64,000 nucleotides of DNA, from assembly GCF_964030845.1 (NCBI RefSeq), contig NZ_OZ034983.1:62001-126000 (forward strand). Direction: 5' to 3'. Positions 54,913 through 63,898 of the stretch are shown here, piece after piece (the first letter of the stretch is position 1; the number at the start of each line of letters is the position of its first letter). A program made the translations under genes and the position numbers. This stretch comes from Candidatus Fukatsuia endosymbiont of Tuberolachnus salignus (GTDB lineage: Bacteria; Pseudomonadota; Gammaproteobacteria; Enterobacterales; Enterobacteriaceae). The notes under the pieces were generated by a model. The model saw nothing but the letters and a program-made list of their open reading frames with translations. It was not told the DNA's origin and made no database searches.

Positions 54913-56613
54913 CTAACCTCTCCGACAACGACCGGTTGGCCGCAAAAATAAATGAATAAATAAAACAATAATATGATCAGATAATGTACGTTCAGAAACA
55001 GTAGTTGTTAATGTCGCTTGATTTTCTATGCCAGTCCCTGTTATAGCATAATCAAGAATTCTGTCACCACCACCAAAGTGAGTAGGACTGGCTGGTATGG
55101 CAAATCCACGCTCTATGTTTAATGGAGCGTTAGTTAATCTTAAATCATCTGGCGCTGTATTGTAATCGCCCATAATTACCCATGTTGCATTTACATTATC
55201 ATTTACAATTCGGCTCATATAGTTTTCTATTACACTAATCACAGATGGAGACTCATTATTTCTGTGTGCACCCGCATGTATATTAAAAAAATAATCATTT
55301 CCGCGTCGAATACCGATAACAGGTCGAGTAGCATTATCAACAGGCCCAACAATGAAAACTTCATCTGCTTTATATCTGGAAACAATAGCCATACTGGTTC
55401 TGTTATATTGATTTCCGTTCTCTACGTGATAAACATACACATCATTTGGTCGATAATTGGTACCAAGAGCCCACAGATTTTGGGTTAATTCTATATTATT
55501 ATTTGAGGAAATTAATTCTTGTGGAGCTCTATCAGAAACAGTCGACACAGATTTAGGGAGTGCTCCACACTCCTGTAAAGCAAATATATCTACATTAGAA
55601 TGATTAGAGATAACTTTTACTTCATTGGCAATTATATTTCCCCATTTACCTTCGTTATGGTTCGCTCCTTGCATATTCCACGAAGCAATTTTATAGTCAG
55701 AAAAGTGATATGGAGATAAAATATCATCATCTATACATGATGATATTTCCTGAATAAACCAATTCTTACCTTCTTTAGCTTGTCCATAGAAGAACTGACG
55801 ACCGTTTATGTAAAATGGAAATTGACTATCATAATAGTGAGCCCAAAATCCATGATCTATTTCTCGTCCCATTGTACCATTAGATGACAGTTTTTGAATA
55901 AACCAGTTATTGCCCTCTTTAGCTTGCCCATATAAGAAGTGATTATCCCTTATGTAAAAATGAAATTGACTATCATAATAGTGAGCCCAAGTACCATGAG
56001 CTGTTTTACTACCCATTTTACCATTAGATGACAGTTCCTGAATAAACCAGTTATTGCCCTCTTTGGCTTGTCCATAGAAGAACTGACGACCATTTATGTA
56101 AAATGGAAATTGACATCCATAATATGTTGACCAAAATCCATGATCTATTTCTCCTCCCATTGTACCATCAGATGACAGTTCCTGAATAAACCAGTTATTA
56201 CCCTCTTTGGCTTGTCCATAGAAGAACTGACGACCATTTATGTAAAATGGAAATTGACACCCATAATATGTTGACCAAAATCCATGATCTATTTCTCGTC
56301 CCATTTTACCATAAGACAGCAGTTCCTGAATAAACCAGTTATTGCCCTCTTTGGCTTGTCCATAGAAGAACTGACGACCATTTATTTTAAAAGGAAACTG
56401 ACAGTTATAATAGTGGGCCCAAGTACCATGAGCTGTTTTACTACCCATTGTACCATTGGGTAACAGTTCGTGAATAAACCAACTATTATCATCTTCAGAT
56501 TGTCCATAGAAGAATTGCCGACCATTTATGTTGAAAGGAAATTGACAACCATAATATTTTGACCAAAATCCATGATCTATTTCGTTGTTCATGTTTGCTT
56601 TTTTATTAACCAT
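54913..56613 (-). CDS. CdtB-like nuclease toxin with six N-terminal aromatic repeats
   Basis: 566 residues. Residues ~11-298 are six 48-residue repeats with the core YYGCQFPFYINGRQFFYGQ and NNWFIQELSSDGTMG. Residues ~300-566 match the active subunit of cytolethal distending toxin: YKIASWNMQGA (about 309), DIFALQECGALPKS, MAIVSRYKADEVFIVGP, RPVIGIRRGNDYFFNIHAGA (catalytic His about 445), WVIMGDYNTAPDDL (Asp/Asn about 481) and SDH near 544. All DNase-I-fold catalytic residues are present. CdtB damages DNA in eukaryotic nuclei. No cdtA/cdtC lies nearby; the repeats might do their cell-binding job. No signal peptide is seen. TTGGAG precedes the ATG at 56613. Confidence 0.85.
   Translation of the reverse strand: MVNKKANMNNEIDHGFWSKYYGCQFPFNINGRQFFYGQSEDDNSWFIHELLPNGTMGSKTAHGTWAHYYNCQFPFKINGRQFFYGQAKEGNNWFIQELLSYGKMGREIDHGFWSTYYGCQFPFYINGRQFFYGQAKEGNNWFIQELSSDGTMGGEIDHGFWSTYYGCQFPFYINGRQFFYGQAKEGNNWFIQELSSNGKMGSKTAHGTWAHYYDSQFHFYIRDNHFLYGQAKEGNNWFIQKLSSNGTMGREIDHGFWAHYYDSQFPFYINGRQFFYGQAKEGKNWFIQEISSCIDDDILSPYHFSDYKIASWNMQGANHNEGKWGNIIANEVKVISNHSNVDIFALQECGALPKSVSTVSDRAPQELISSNNNIELTQNLWALGTNYRPNDVYVYHVENGNQYNRTSMAIVSRYKADEVFIVGPVDNATRPVIGIRRGNDYFFNIHAGAHRNNESPSVISVIENYMSRIVNDNVNATWVIMGDYNTAPDDLRLTNAPLNIERGFAIPASPTHFGGGDRILDYAITGTGIENQATLTTTVSERTLSDHIIVLFIHLFLRPTGRCRRG
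55720..56583 (-). repeat. 144-bp coding tandem repeats of the CdtB-like toxin
   Basis: Six in-frame units of about 144 bp encode 48-residue modules with alternating variants: EIDHGFW and KTAHGTW starts, and YYGCQFPF and YYDSQFPF centres. Middle units are almost identical in DNA, indicating recent duplication or gene conversion. Confidence 0.85.
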
Positions 56614-56639
56614 ATAATAAAACTCCAAATAATATTAAT

Positions 56640-56894
56640 AGATTATGCTATGCGTGGAAGTGCAGTACTGATACTTCTTGAACTTAGTTGACTTAGTATC
56701 GCTCGCATACGTTGCTCTCTGGCTAAAATCACCACTTTTTCTGCTTTCGCTCTGTCAGCATTACCTCGACGATTTATGCTCCACGCTTCCTCCCCACATT
56801 TGGGCGCCCTTATGCAGTTGCGCTTCACTTCATTTGCCGTGATCAGCTTATGGCGGGACTTTCACCCACAGGAATACGCCCATGCTGGACGCAC
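56640..56894 (-). ncRNA. Group II intron 5' fragment (bacterial class), truncated
   Basis: Read on the minus strand from 56894: GTGCGTCCAGCATGGGCG, then TTCCTGTGGGTGAAAGTCCC, GCCATAAGCTGATCACGGCA and GGGGAGGAAGCGTGGAGCAT. I recognise these as domain I of group II introns (the GUGCG 5' end and 'GUGAAAGUCCCGCC' segment). The recognisable part ends near 56770. No reverse transcriptase gene or domain V follows, so it is a dead fragment. Confidence 0.5.
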
Positions 56895-56936
56895 AAAACA
56901 AGGGCGCTAAGTTTAAGCGGCATGGTGTTCAAGCAC

Positions 56937-57407
56937 TCAGCCTGATTCATTTTGCATACCAATGGCAATTTTCTGCGGTTTCTCCTGTTCAGGAATATCA
57001 TAAGTAAATTGCAGTGTTAATAATCCTTTATCCAGACTCGCCTGTTGAATCGTTATCCGATGCTCAAGACTGAAACTTAAGGAAAACTCACTTTTTCTAA
57101 TACCCTGATGCAACCATTTGATGCCGTCTTTTTCTTCGTTAGCATCTGTTTCCTCAACCTTCGGTTTACCGCTAATGGTTAACTGGTTATTGAGCACCGA
57201 AATATCCAGTTCATCCTGCGTATAACAGGGTACGCTCACGGTCATTTCATAATGCGCTTTGTCTTTTTTCAGCAGATTATAGGCAGGCGTATCCGCAATA
57301 GGCTTTTCACCCGTTAAACGGCTAAACAGATTATCCATCTGCGTAAAACGGTCAGAAAGTAGATGATTGCTCAATGCCGGAATAAGAGAGAAAGAACGAT
57401 AAGCCAT
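56937..57407 (-). CDS. Small heat-shock protein, Hsp20/IbpA-type
   Basis: 156 residues starting MAYRSFSLIPALSNHLLSDR. The alpha-crystallin domain spans about 45-145: AYNLLKKDKAHYEMTVSVPC, ELDISVLNNQLTISGKPKVE, IKWLHQGIRKSEFSLSFSLE and GLLTLQFTYDIPE. It resembles IbpA/IbpB, ATP-independent holdases that bind unfolding proteins. A strong AAAGGAGG precedes the ATG at 57407; the frame extending further upstream lacks one. It is an accessory copy inside mobile DNA. Transcription might be sigma-32 dependent, but no promoter was verified. Confidence 0.85.
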   Translation of the reverse strand: MAYRSFSLIPALSNHLLSDRFTQMDNLFSRLTGEKPIADTPAYNLLKKDKAHYEMTVSVPCYTQDELDISVLNNQLTISGKPKVEETDANEEKDGIKWLHQGIRKSEFSLSFSLEHRITIQQASLDKGLLTLQFTYDIPEQEKPQKIAIGMQNESG

Positions 57408-57493
57408 AACATCCTCCTTTAACATATATCTAACATTCAATGCAAACTTATGCTCATACCATTCACATAGGGGCATTTGATACGTTTTCAAGT

Positions 57494-57643
57494 AGACTTG
57501 TTGCCTAATAAATAAACGAACATTTTTTAGGCATTTTTAGGGGTGCGTTTTGCATTACCTCGTGCGAAAAAATCGCTTAGAGGCCCTTCTATGACGCCCA
57601 CTGTTGCTTAATAAACACTAATGTACTATTAGGCAACAAGTCT
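57494..57643. repeat. 150-bp inverted-repeat element (MITE-like)
   Basis: Perfect 17-bp terminal repeats (AGACTTGTTGCCTAATA and complement) enclose non-coding DNA. It lies just upstream of the Hsp20 gene. The sequence TTGTTGCCTAATAAA also occurs alone at 44735-44749. The ends resemble those of the 3141-3283 element. Confidence 0.75.
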
Positions 57644-58046
57644 AATAAATGACAATCAGCTCGCCTTTATCTTTCCTGGCTTGCCATCCATCCTTTCCGG
57701 CTCACATTATTTGACAATCAAAATTACCTTCCAGACCATCCAGTAAACCAACGTTTGATGGATCTTTTACTTTCTTCCCAATTGTCATTTTCAGAAGGCA
57801 ACTGCACGGAATATCAAAAGCCGACTGCACTGATAGTTTAAAATCCAAGGGTGCCAAAACGTACGATAACAAGATAACTAAATGAATTTATTAATTAAAA
57901 ACCTTTATCTTTAGAAGGCCAGTGCCCCATTTCATTAACCCAAACCTAACCTTGTGCAGTCACCTTCTGACAGCATAATATCAGTAGTCAACTGCACCGT
58001 TTTGGATTATGCTCAATACTCCTCTTCCCTACAGTGAGGCTTGAGC

Positions 58047-59711
58047 ATGGGCTCCGAGGAGCACCAGATTACCGAGCAAGGTGTATTAACTTTGCCAGAA
58101 GCTACGTGGCGTGAAGCACAAAGACGGCAGCAAGTCATTGCTCCACTGGCAGCTCAGGAAGGAATTAGTCACCAAGCCGCTGATGACGCCGCCCAACAAT
58201 TAGGGCTGTCCCGTCGCCATATCTATGAACTAGTGCGCCGCTACCGGCAGGGTGCTGGGTTGCTGACCGATCTAGCCCCCGGCCAGTCTAGCGGCGGCAA
58301 AGGCAAACAACGCTTGCCAGAGCAGATTGAGCACATTATCCGTGAGCTATTGCATAAACGCTTTTTGACCAAGCAGAAACGCAGTTTGGCCGCGCTCTAT
58401 CGAGAAATCGTACAGGCTTGCAAAACCCAAAAGCTACGGGCGCCAGCACGCAACACCGTTTCCCTGAGGATTGCCAGACTCGACCCTAGGAAAATAGCGC
58501 GCCGCCGGGAAGGTCAAAATGCGTCCCGCGCCTTGCAAAGTGTTGGCGGTGTTCCTCCAAAAGTTGCAATGCCACTGGAGCAGGTGCAGATTGATCATAC
58601 AGTCATCGACTTGATCATCGTTGATGAACGTGATCGGCAGCCAATCGGCCGTCCTTACCTAACAATCGCCATCGACGTGTTCACTCGCTGTGTACTTGGT
58701 ATTGTGGTTACGCTAGAGGCACCGTCTGCTGTCTCTGTTGGCCTCTGCCTGACACAGGTTGCCTGTGATAAACGGCCCTGGCTGGAACACTTGGAGGTGG
58801 AAATGGACTGGCCGATGAGCGGTAAGCCACAGCATCTCTATCTAGACAATGCCGCTGAATTTAAAAGTGAGGTGCTACGCCGTGGCTGCGAGCAACACGG
58901 CATTCAGTTAAATTATCGTCCGCCAGGCCAACCACACTACGGCGGTATCGTGGAAAGGATCATAGGCACAGCGATGAAAATGGTCCACGATGAATTACCA
59001 GGAACAACCTTTTCAAACCCTGAACAGCGTGGTACATACAATTCGGAGAGTATGGCAACTCTGACGCTGCGTGAACTGGAGAGATGGCTTACGCTGGCGG
59101 TAGGTACCTACCATGGTTCGATACACAGCAGTCTGCTTCAAACACCGGCCGCATGCTGGGCAGAAGCTGTTGTGTGTGTCGGCGTACCGAGCATCATCAC
59201 TCATGTCACGGCTTTTCTGGTCGATTTTCTTCCTGTCATCCGCCGCATCTTAATCCGGACCGGCTTTGTCATTGATTACATTCACTACTATGCAGACGCA
59301 CTCAAACCGTGGATAGCCCGACGTGACTGCTTACCTCCCTTCCTGATTCGACGTGATCCTCGCGATATCAGTCGAATCTGGGTGTTGGAGCCAGAGGGTA
59401 AAAACTACCTGGAAGTTCCCTACCGTACCTTGTCCCACCCAGCTGTCACCCTATGGGAACAGCGTCAAGCATTGACAAAGCTACGCCAGCTTGGGCGTGA
59501 ACAGGTGGACGAATCAGCACTGTTTTACATGATCAGGCAAATGAGAGATATCGTCACCACGGCTCAGCAGAATACACGCAGGACGAGGCGTGATGCGGTG
59601 CGCCGACAGCATCTCAAGGAGTTGCCAGCACCTAGCAAGCCTGCTCCGCCAGAATCGGACGTTGCTGACTCACAGAAGGCCCTGCCGTTTGACCAGATCG
59701 AGGAGTGGTAG
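58047..59711 (+). CDS. tniA: TniA, DDE transposase of Tn5053-type transposon
   Basis: 554 residues (family about 560). An N-terminal HTH region (QQLGLSRRHIYELVRRYRQG) is followed by the rve/Mu-type catalytic core with D in QVQIDHTVIDLI (about 183), D in LYLDNAAEFKS (about 268) and E in GGIVERIIGT (about 303), then a basic C-terminus. TniA binds the ends and catalyses replicative transposition with TniB and TniQ. The ATG at 58047 fits the family start MGSEEHQ. Intact. Confidence 0.94.
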   Translation: MGSEEHQITEQGVLTLPEATWREAQRRQQVIAPLAAQEGISHQAADDAAQQLGLSRRHIYELVRRYRQGAGLLTDLAPGQSSGGKGKQRLPEQIEHIIRELLHKRFLTKQKRSLAALYREIVQACKTQKLRAPARNTVSLRIARLDPRKIARRREGQNASRALQSVGGVPPKVAMPLEQVQIDHTVIDLIIVDERDRQPIGRPYLTIAIDVFTRCVLGIVVTLEAPSAVSVGLCLTQVACDKRPWLEHLEVEMDWPMSGKPQHLYLDNAAEFKSEVLRRGCEQHGIQLNYRPPGQPHYGGIVERIIGTAMKMVHDELPGTTFSNPEQRGTYNSESMATLTLRELERWLTLAVGTYHGSIHSSLLQTPAACWAEAVVCVGVPSIITHVTAFLVDFLPVIRRILIRTGFVIDYIHYYADALKPWIARRDCLPPFLIRRDPRDISRIWVLEPEGKNYLEVPYRTLSHPAVTLWEQRQALTKLRQLGREQVDESALFYMIRQMRDIVTTAQQNTRRTRRDAVRRQHLKELPAPSKPAPPESDVADSQKALPFDQIEEW

Positions 59712-59713
59712 CT

Positions 59714-60622
59714 ATGGATGAGTTCCCTATCACTGACCTGTCTCACTTGCTGCCAGCAGCACAGGGTTTAGCCAGGCTGCCCGCTGTCGAGAGGATCCAG
59801 CGCATCCGCGCCGACCGATGGATTGGTTACCCACGTGCGCTTGAAGCGTTAAGCAGACTGGAAACTCTGTATGCATGGCCAAACAAACAGCGTATGCCCA
59901 ACTTGCTACTTGTTGGTCCAACCAACAACGGCAAGTCGATGATCATAGAAAAATTCCGCCGCAGCCATCCTGGTAGCTCAAATGATAACCAGGAACATAT
60001 CCCAGTATTGAGCGTACAGATGCCATCCGAGCCTTCAGTTTCCCGCTTTTACGTGGCATTGCTTGCCGCGATGGGTGCGCCTATAAGGCCACGTCAACGG
60101 TTACTGGAAATGGAACAACTATCGCTCGAATTACTACGCCGTATTGGCGTACGCATGCTGATGATTGATGAGCTGCATAATGTCCTGGCTGGGAATAGCG
60201 GCACCCGCCGGGAATTTCTCAACCTATTGCGCTTTCTCGGCAATGAGCTGCGTGTCCCACTAGTAGGGGTCGGCACACGTGATGCCTACCTTGCCATTCG
60301 TTCAGACGACCAGTTAGAAAATAGATTCTCTCCTGTCATATTGCCGTTGTGGGAAGTCAATGATGATTGTTGCTCATTGCTCGCCAGCTTCGCTGCTTCT
60401 CTCCCATTGCGACGATACTCCCCCATTGCCACGCAGGATATGGCTCGCTATCTGCTTGCTCGTAGCGAGGGTACGATCGGAGAACTGACGCATTTGCTGA
60501 TAGCAGCCGCTGTGTCTGCTGTGGAAAGCGGAGAGGAGTCAATTAACCCCCGTACGCTCAGTATGAGCAATTATGCAGGCCCTAGCGAGCGGCGTCGGCA
60601 ATTCGAGCGGGAGTTGATGTGA
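59714..60622 (+). CDS. tniB: TniB, AAA+ ATPase of the transposon
   Basis: 302 residues with Walker A GPTNNGKSMI near residue 75, Walker B MLMIDELHNVLAG near 155 and the AAA+ sensor region (GVGTRDAYLAIRSDDQLENR). It regulates target choice and activates TniA, like MuB and TnsC. It starts two bases after the tniA stop and overlaps tniQ by ATGT-type coupling. Intact. Confidence 0.93.
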   Translation: MDEFPITDLSHLLPAAQGLARLPAVERIQRIRADRWIGYPRALEALSRLETLYAWPNKQRMPNLLLVGPTNNGKSMIIEKFRRSHPGSSNDNQEHIPVLSVQMPSEPSVSRFYVALLAAMGAPIRPRQRLLEMEQLSLELLRRIGVRMLMIDELHNVLAGNSGTRREFLNLLRFLGNELRVPLVGVGTRDAYLAIRSDDQLENRFSPVILPLWEVNDDCCSLLASFAASLPLRRYSPIATQDMARYLLARSEGTIGELTHLLIAAAVSAVESGEESINPRTLSMSNYAGPSERRRQFERELM

Positions 60623-61791
60623 AACCAGCGCATCGCTGGCCGTTGCACCCTGCGCCTAAAGAAGGCGAAGCTTTATCCTCATGGCTTAATCGTATCGCCG
60701 GTTGCTATCAGATGAATGGACATGATTTGCTGGAGCATGACCTCGGCCACGGTCAGGTTAATGACCTAGATCTGGCGCCACCCCTGTCACTGCTGACAGC
60801 GCTAGCACAGAGAAGTGGCGTAGGTCTGGAACGGTTACACTGCATGAGTTTTTCCTGCTGGATGCCGTGGTTACTGGACAGCCTAGATGATGAGGTTACG
60901 TCAGCCCTGGAAACCTATGTTTTCCAATTTTCGGTGTTGCTGCCGAAGAAAAACCGAAAAGTGAGGCACATTGCAAGTTGGCGCGCCTGGCTGCCTATGC
61001 AGTCAATCCATCGAGCATGCCCGATCTGCCTAAACGATTCGGTAGACCACCCAATACTACTTGCGTGGCAGCTACCATTGATGCTGAGTTGCCCAACGCA
61101 TGGCTGCTGGCTAGAGCCCTATTTGGGAGGGCCATGGCAGTTCATGTGTTGGGAAACCAAATCTTGTGAACCTCGAGAGGCCAGCGAGCCGATTTTGGTG
61201 ATGGATCGGCGCACTTGGCAGGCGCTGACGGCTGGCTGTGTAGAGTTGCCTCGTCGGCGTGTCCACGCTGGACTCTGGTTTCGGTTGTTGCGGACGCTGC
61301 TGGATGAACTAAACACACCGCTTTCGTACTGTGGCTCTTATGGTAGGGATATCCGTTACGTTTGGGAACAAAGCGGATATCCCTTACGCGCCAAGCAAAC
61401 TTTGTGGCATCCCTACGAGAGCCTCAATACTTCGGTGCAGTTGCAAATGCTGGAGGCAGCAGCTACCGCGATACATTTAGTCGAATCGAGAATGTTAAGT
61501 CCATACGGGGAGCAAGCGGAATTGTTTCTGACGGAACCACAGACCAAGTTTATAAATGGTCTACAACCGACGGATACTGGGAAAAATGAACCTATCAATT
61601 ATTGGCGAGAAGCGGCTAAAGCGATCGAAGAAGCCATTATCGAAGCGAGGCACAATCCTGAAGCGGCCCGCTCGCTATTCTGGCTGGCTTCATACGGGCA
61701 GCATGACCCAGATTATCTGAAGCAACTACATGCTTTGTTTACCGAAGTAAAAATTCCGCTAGAATTTCTGTCACATTATGACCATAAATAA
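60619..61791 (+). CDS. tniQ: TniQ, target-selection protein of the transposon
   Basis: 390 residues with the TniQ/TnsD N-terminal pattern (RWPLHPAPKEGEALSSWLNR) and a zinc-binding region (HRACPICLNDSVDHPILLAW, SCPTHGCWLEPY). In Tn5053 it is required for transposition and directs the element towards resolution sites. Length near the usual ~405. Intact. Confidence 0.9.
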   Translation: MKPAHRWPLHPAPKEGEALSSWLNRIAGCYQMNGHDLLEHDLGHGQVNDLDLAPPLSLLTALAQRSGVGLERLHCMSFSCWMPWLLDSLDDEVTSALETYVFQFSVLLPKKNRKVRHIASWRAWLPMQSIHRACPICLNDSVDHPILLAWQLPLMLSCPTHGCWLEPYLGGPWQFMCWETKSCEPREASEPILVMDRRTWQALTAGCVELPRRRVHAGLWFRLLRTLLDELNTPLSYCGSYGRDIRYVWEQSGYPLRAKQTLWHPYESLNTSVQLQMLEAAATAIHLVESRMLSPYGEQAELFLTEPQTKFINGLQPTDTGKNEPINYWREAAKAIEEAIIEARHNPEAARSLFWLASYGQHDPDYLKQLHALFTEVKIPLEFLSHYDHK

Positions 61792-61824
61792 CCCTTTGCA
61801 TGTCTTAAATTAAATAACGGGTTA

Positions 61825-61891
61825 AGTGACAAGTTTTGACAGTCGCGCAGACTGCTTTCACAATGTCACGCAACCGACCGTATAAGTGACA
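61825..61891. other. Putative res site of the Tn5053-type transposon
   Basis: TGTCAC (61864) and GTGACA (61886-61891) form an inverted pair separated by 16 bp, preceded by GTGACA at 61826 and other half-sites. The position between tniQ and tniR is where the family keeps its resolution site for the serine recombinase. Confidence 0.65.
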
Positions 61892-61906
61892 GGAAAAGTA
61901 AAAAAT

Positions 61907-62521
61907 ATGCTGATGGGTTACATGCGGATATCCAAAGCCGATGGCAGCCAGACGACTAATCTGCAACGAGATGCACTGATTGTTTCTGGTGTTGATACAT
62001 CCCAATTATATGAAGACCAAGCCTCGGGCAAACGCGAAGACCGCCCTGGATTGTCAGCCTGCCTAAAGGCGCTGCGCAAAGGGGATACGCTTGTTGTATG
62101 GAAGCTGGATCGGTTAGGCCGAGACCTACGACACTTGATTAATACTGTGCATGAATTGACTGGCCGAGGTATAGGTTTGAAAGTACTCACGGGTCACGGT
62201 GCAGCAATTGATACGACGACGGCATCTGGAAAACTGGTCTTTGGAATTTTTGCGGCACTGGCTGAATTTGAGCGTGAGCTGATTTCAGAGCGCACAGTGG
62301 CAGGACTAGCTTCAGCACGAGCGAGAGGCCGGAAAGGCGGACGTCCATTCAAGATAACTGCTGCTAAGTTGAGGTTGGCGATGTCTGCAATGGGTCAGCC
62401 TGAAACTAAGGTAAACGATTTGTGCGAAGAGTTAGGCATTACTCGGCAAACACTTTACCGACACGTGTCGCCTAAGGGAGAACTGCGGTCAGATGGCGTA
62501 AAATTTTTTGCTAAAAATTAA
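61907..62521 (+). CDS. tniR: TniR, serine resolvase
   Basis: 204 residues. Small serine-recombinase domain: MGYMRISKADGSQTTNLQRD with the catalytic Ser near residue 9, QASGKREDRPGLSACL, VVWKLDRLGRDLRHLI and FAALAEFERELISERT. A C-terminal HTH follows (VNDLCEELGITRQTLYRHVS). It resolves cointegrates at res. A frame reaching back to 61886 runs into res, so ATG at 61907 is chosen. Confidence 0.93.
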   Translation: MLMGYMRISKADGSQTTNLQRDALIVSGVDTSQLYEDQASGKREDRPGLSACLKALRKGDTLVVWKLDRLGRDLRHLINTVHELTGRGIGLKVLTGHGAAIDTTTASGKLVFGIFAALAEFERELISERTVAGLASARARGRKGGRPFKITAAKLRLAMSAMGQPETKVNDLCEELGITRQTLYRHVSPKGELRSDGVKFFAKN

Positions 62522-62603
62522 ATCTAGTTGAATAGTTTTTATAGGTAGCAAAGTAGTGCAGTCGGCTTTTGATATTTAGTGCAGTCGGTTTCTGAAAATG
62601 ACA

Positions 62604-63481
62604 AGGCTCGCTATAAATTGATGTAAAATACAAGGATGACTTATCCATTGAAATTTCGCCAACATGTCTTGGCAATCAAAGAACAAGAAAAGCTTACGTA
62701 TGCGCAAACAGCGGAACGTTTTGTCGTCGGCATGGCCAGTCTGATGCGCTGGGCTAACCGAATAGAGCCCTGTATGACGCGTAATAAACCTGCGACGAAG
62801 ATAGATAGAGAAGTTCTCACACAAGATGTTGCTACTTATCCTGATGCTTATCAGTTCGAACGTGCGCAGCGGCTGGGTGTAAGTGCCCGTGGTATCGGTG
62901 ATGCCCTGAAACGACTGGGATTAACCTGTAAAAAAAACGCTGCAGCATCCCAAAGCCAAGGCACAAGCCAGAGAGGCTTTCCAGATAAGGCTCCAAAATT
63001 ATAAGACAGCGGGTCATCCCATTATTTATATTGACGAAAGTGGATTTTCACATGATATGCCACGCCGTTATGGTTATTCGCCTAAAGGTCAGCGTTGTTA
63101 CGGTCAACATAATTGGCAGGCCAGAGGGCGTACTAACATCATGGGTGCCTTGCTTGAGAAAGCATTGCTAACGGTTTGTGCGTTCACCAGTAACATCAAC
63201 AGCGATATTTTCCATGCCTGGATAACGCAGGACTTATTGCCTAAAGTACCACTGAATTCCGTCATGGTGATGGACAATGCGAGTTTTCACAAACGTAAAG
63301 ATATTCAGGATGCAATAAAAAATGCCGGTTTTATTCTTGAATATCTTCCCGTTTATTCGCCTGATTTGAATCCCATTGAGAAGAAATGGGCTCATGCCAA
63401 AGCACGGCGTAGAAAAGAGAGGTGTGATGTCGATCACCTGTTTTCCTTCTTTAATTAAGTCATTTTATAACACCGCTGCTA
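62604..63481 (+). mobile_element. IS630-family element copy 2, left end truncated
   Basis: The right end (...ATTTTATAACACCGCTGCTA then TA) equals that of copy 1. The left end lacks the first bases seen in copy 1 and instead touches the Tn5053-type end at 62603. The body is otherwise complete. Confidence 0.75.
62636..63458 (+). CDS. IS630-family transposase made by -1 frameshifting
   Basis: Frame A (62636-63004) has the HTH part MTYPLKFRQHVLAIKEQEKL and QFERAQRLGVSARGIGDALK. At TGT-AAA-AAA-AAC (about 62928-62939) a -1 slip on an A-AAA-AAC heptamer gives TLQHPKAKAQAREAFQIRLQ. It then reads PIIYIDESGFSHDMPRRYGY (first Asp), VMVMDNASFHK (second Asp) and YSPDLNPIEKKWAHAKARRR (Glu) to the stop at 63458. 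This is the normal expression mode of many IS630 elements, so the copy can be active and may mobilise the 100-bp MITEs. Confidence 0.85.
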
Positions 63482-63483
63482 TA

Positions 63484-63731
63484 TTGGTTACCACTTTAAC
63501 CATCGCAAGTACAGTCCAAGATTGTTTTAACTCTTTCTGACTTATCATTGTTATTTAATCGGACCTAAAACCAAGAATTTCTATTCACCACCAGAGTGAC
63601 CGAGTTTCTCTGTAATTTCAGATGATATTCCGCTTCCTCGAACGGCTTTCGCTGCGCGAAAACCATTCTTGCGGCGAGCGGTCTCTATTTTTTTAAAACA
63701 AATTTTTTTAATTCTTTTTTAAGGGCCGGAG
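63484..63731. other. Unassigned spacer
   Basis: No gene or repeat recognised; composition shifts to GC-rich from about 63,720 onward. Confidence 0.3.
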
Positions 63732-63898
63732 TTTTGTCAATGTGGGCGAAGCCCCCCGTCAGGGCTTGGCATTGACAAAATGAAGACCCGATTACCCTGT
63801 TAAATGGGGGATGGTTTCCCGAAGGGAGGCCATCCCCCATGCTAAGCGGGGGGTTGAACTTGACCTTGGGGGGTGCCAGGGGGCGGAGCCCTCTGGCA
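63732..63898. promoter_or_regulatory. Three consecutive stem-loops upstream of the MobC-like gene
   Basis: Stem 1: TTTTGTCAATG (63732) with CATTGACAAAA (to 63780). Stem 2: ATGGGGGATGG (63804) with CCATCCCCCAT (to 63840). Stem 3: TGCCAG-GGGGC (63874) with GCCCT-CTGGCA (to 63898). Their position just before a mobC-like frame suggests the oriT or regulatory region of a mobilisable plasmid; terminators are an alternative. Confidence 0.5.

Larger units (their letters stand above)
57783..62603 (+). mobile_element. Tn5053/Tn402-type transposon without cargo (tniABQR)
   Basis: Ends TGTCATTTTCAGAAGGCAACT (from 57783) and, from the right, TGTCATTTTCAGAAACCGACT are the characteristic 25-bp ends of this family. 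They are followed inside by further (A/G)(A/C)(C/T)(G/A)ACTGCAC repeats that bind TniA. The 4.8 kb element carries only the transposition genes and resolvase with its res site. The flanking pentamers (CCAAT left, AGGCT right) do not match, so the normal 5-bp duplication is missing. Confidence 0.88.

Noticed and set aside
56643..56828. Minus-strand 61-codon frame next to the toxin
   Set aside because: It overlaps the group II intron-like segment and has no convincing start; probably non-coding.
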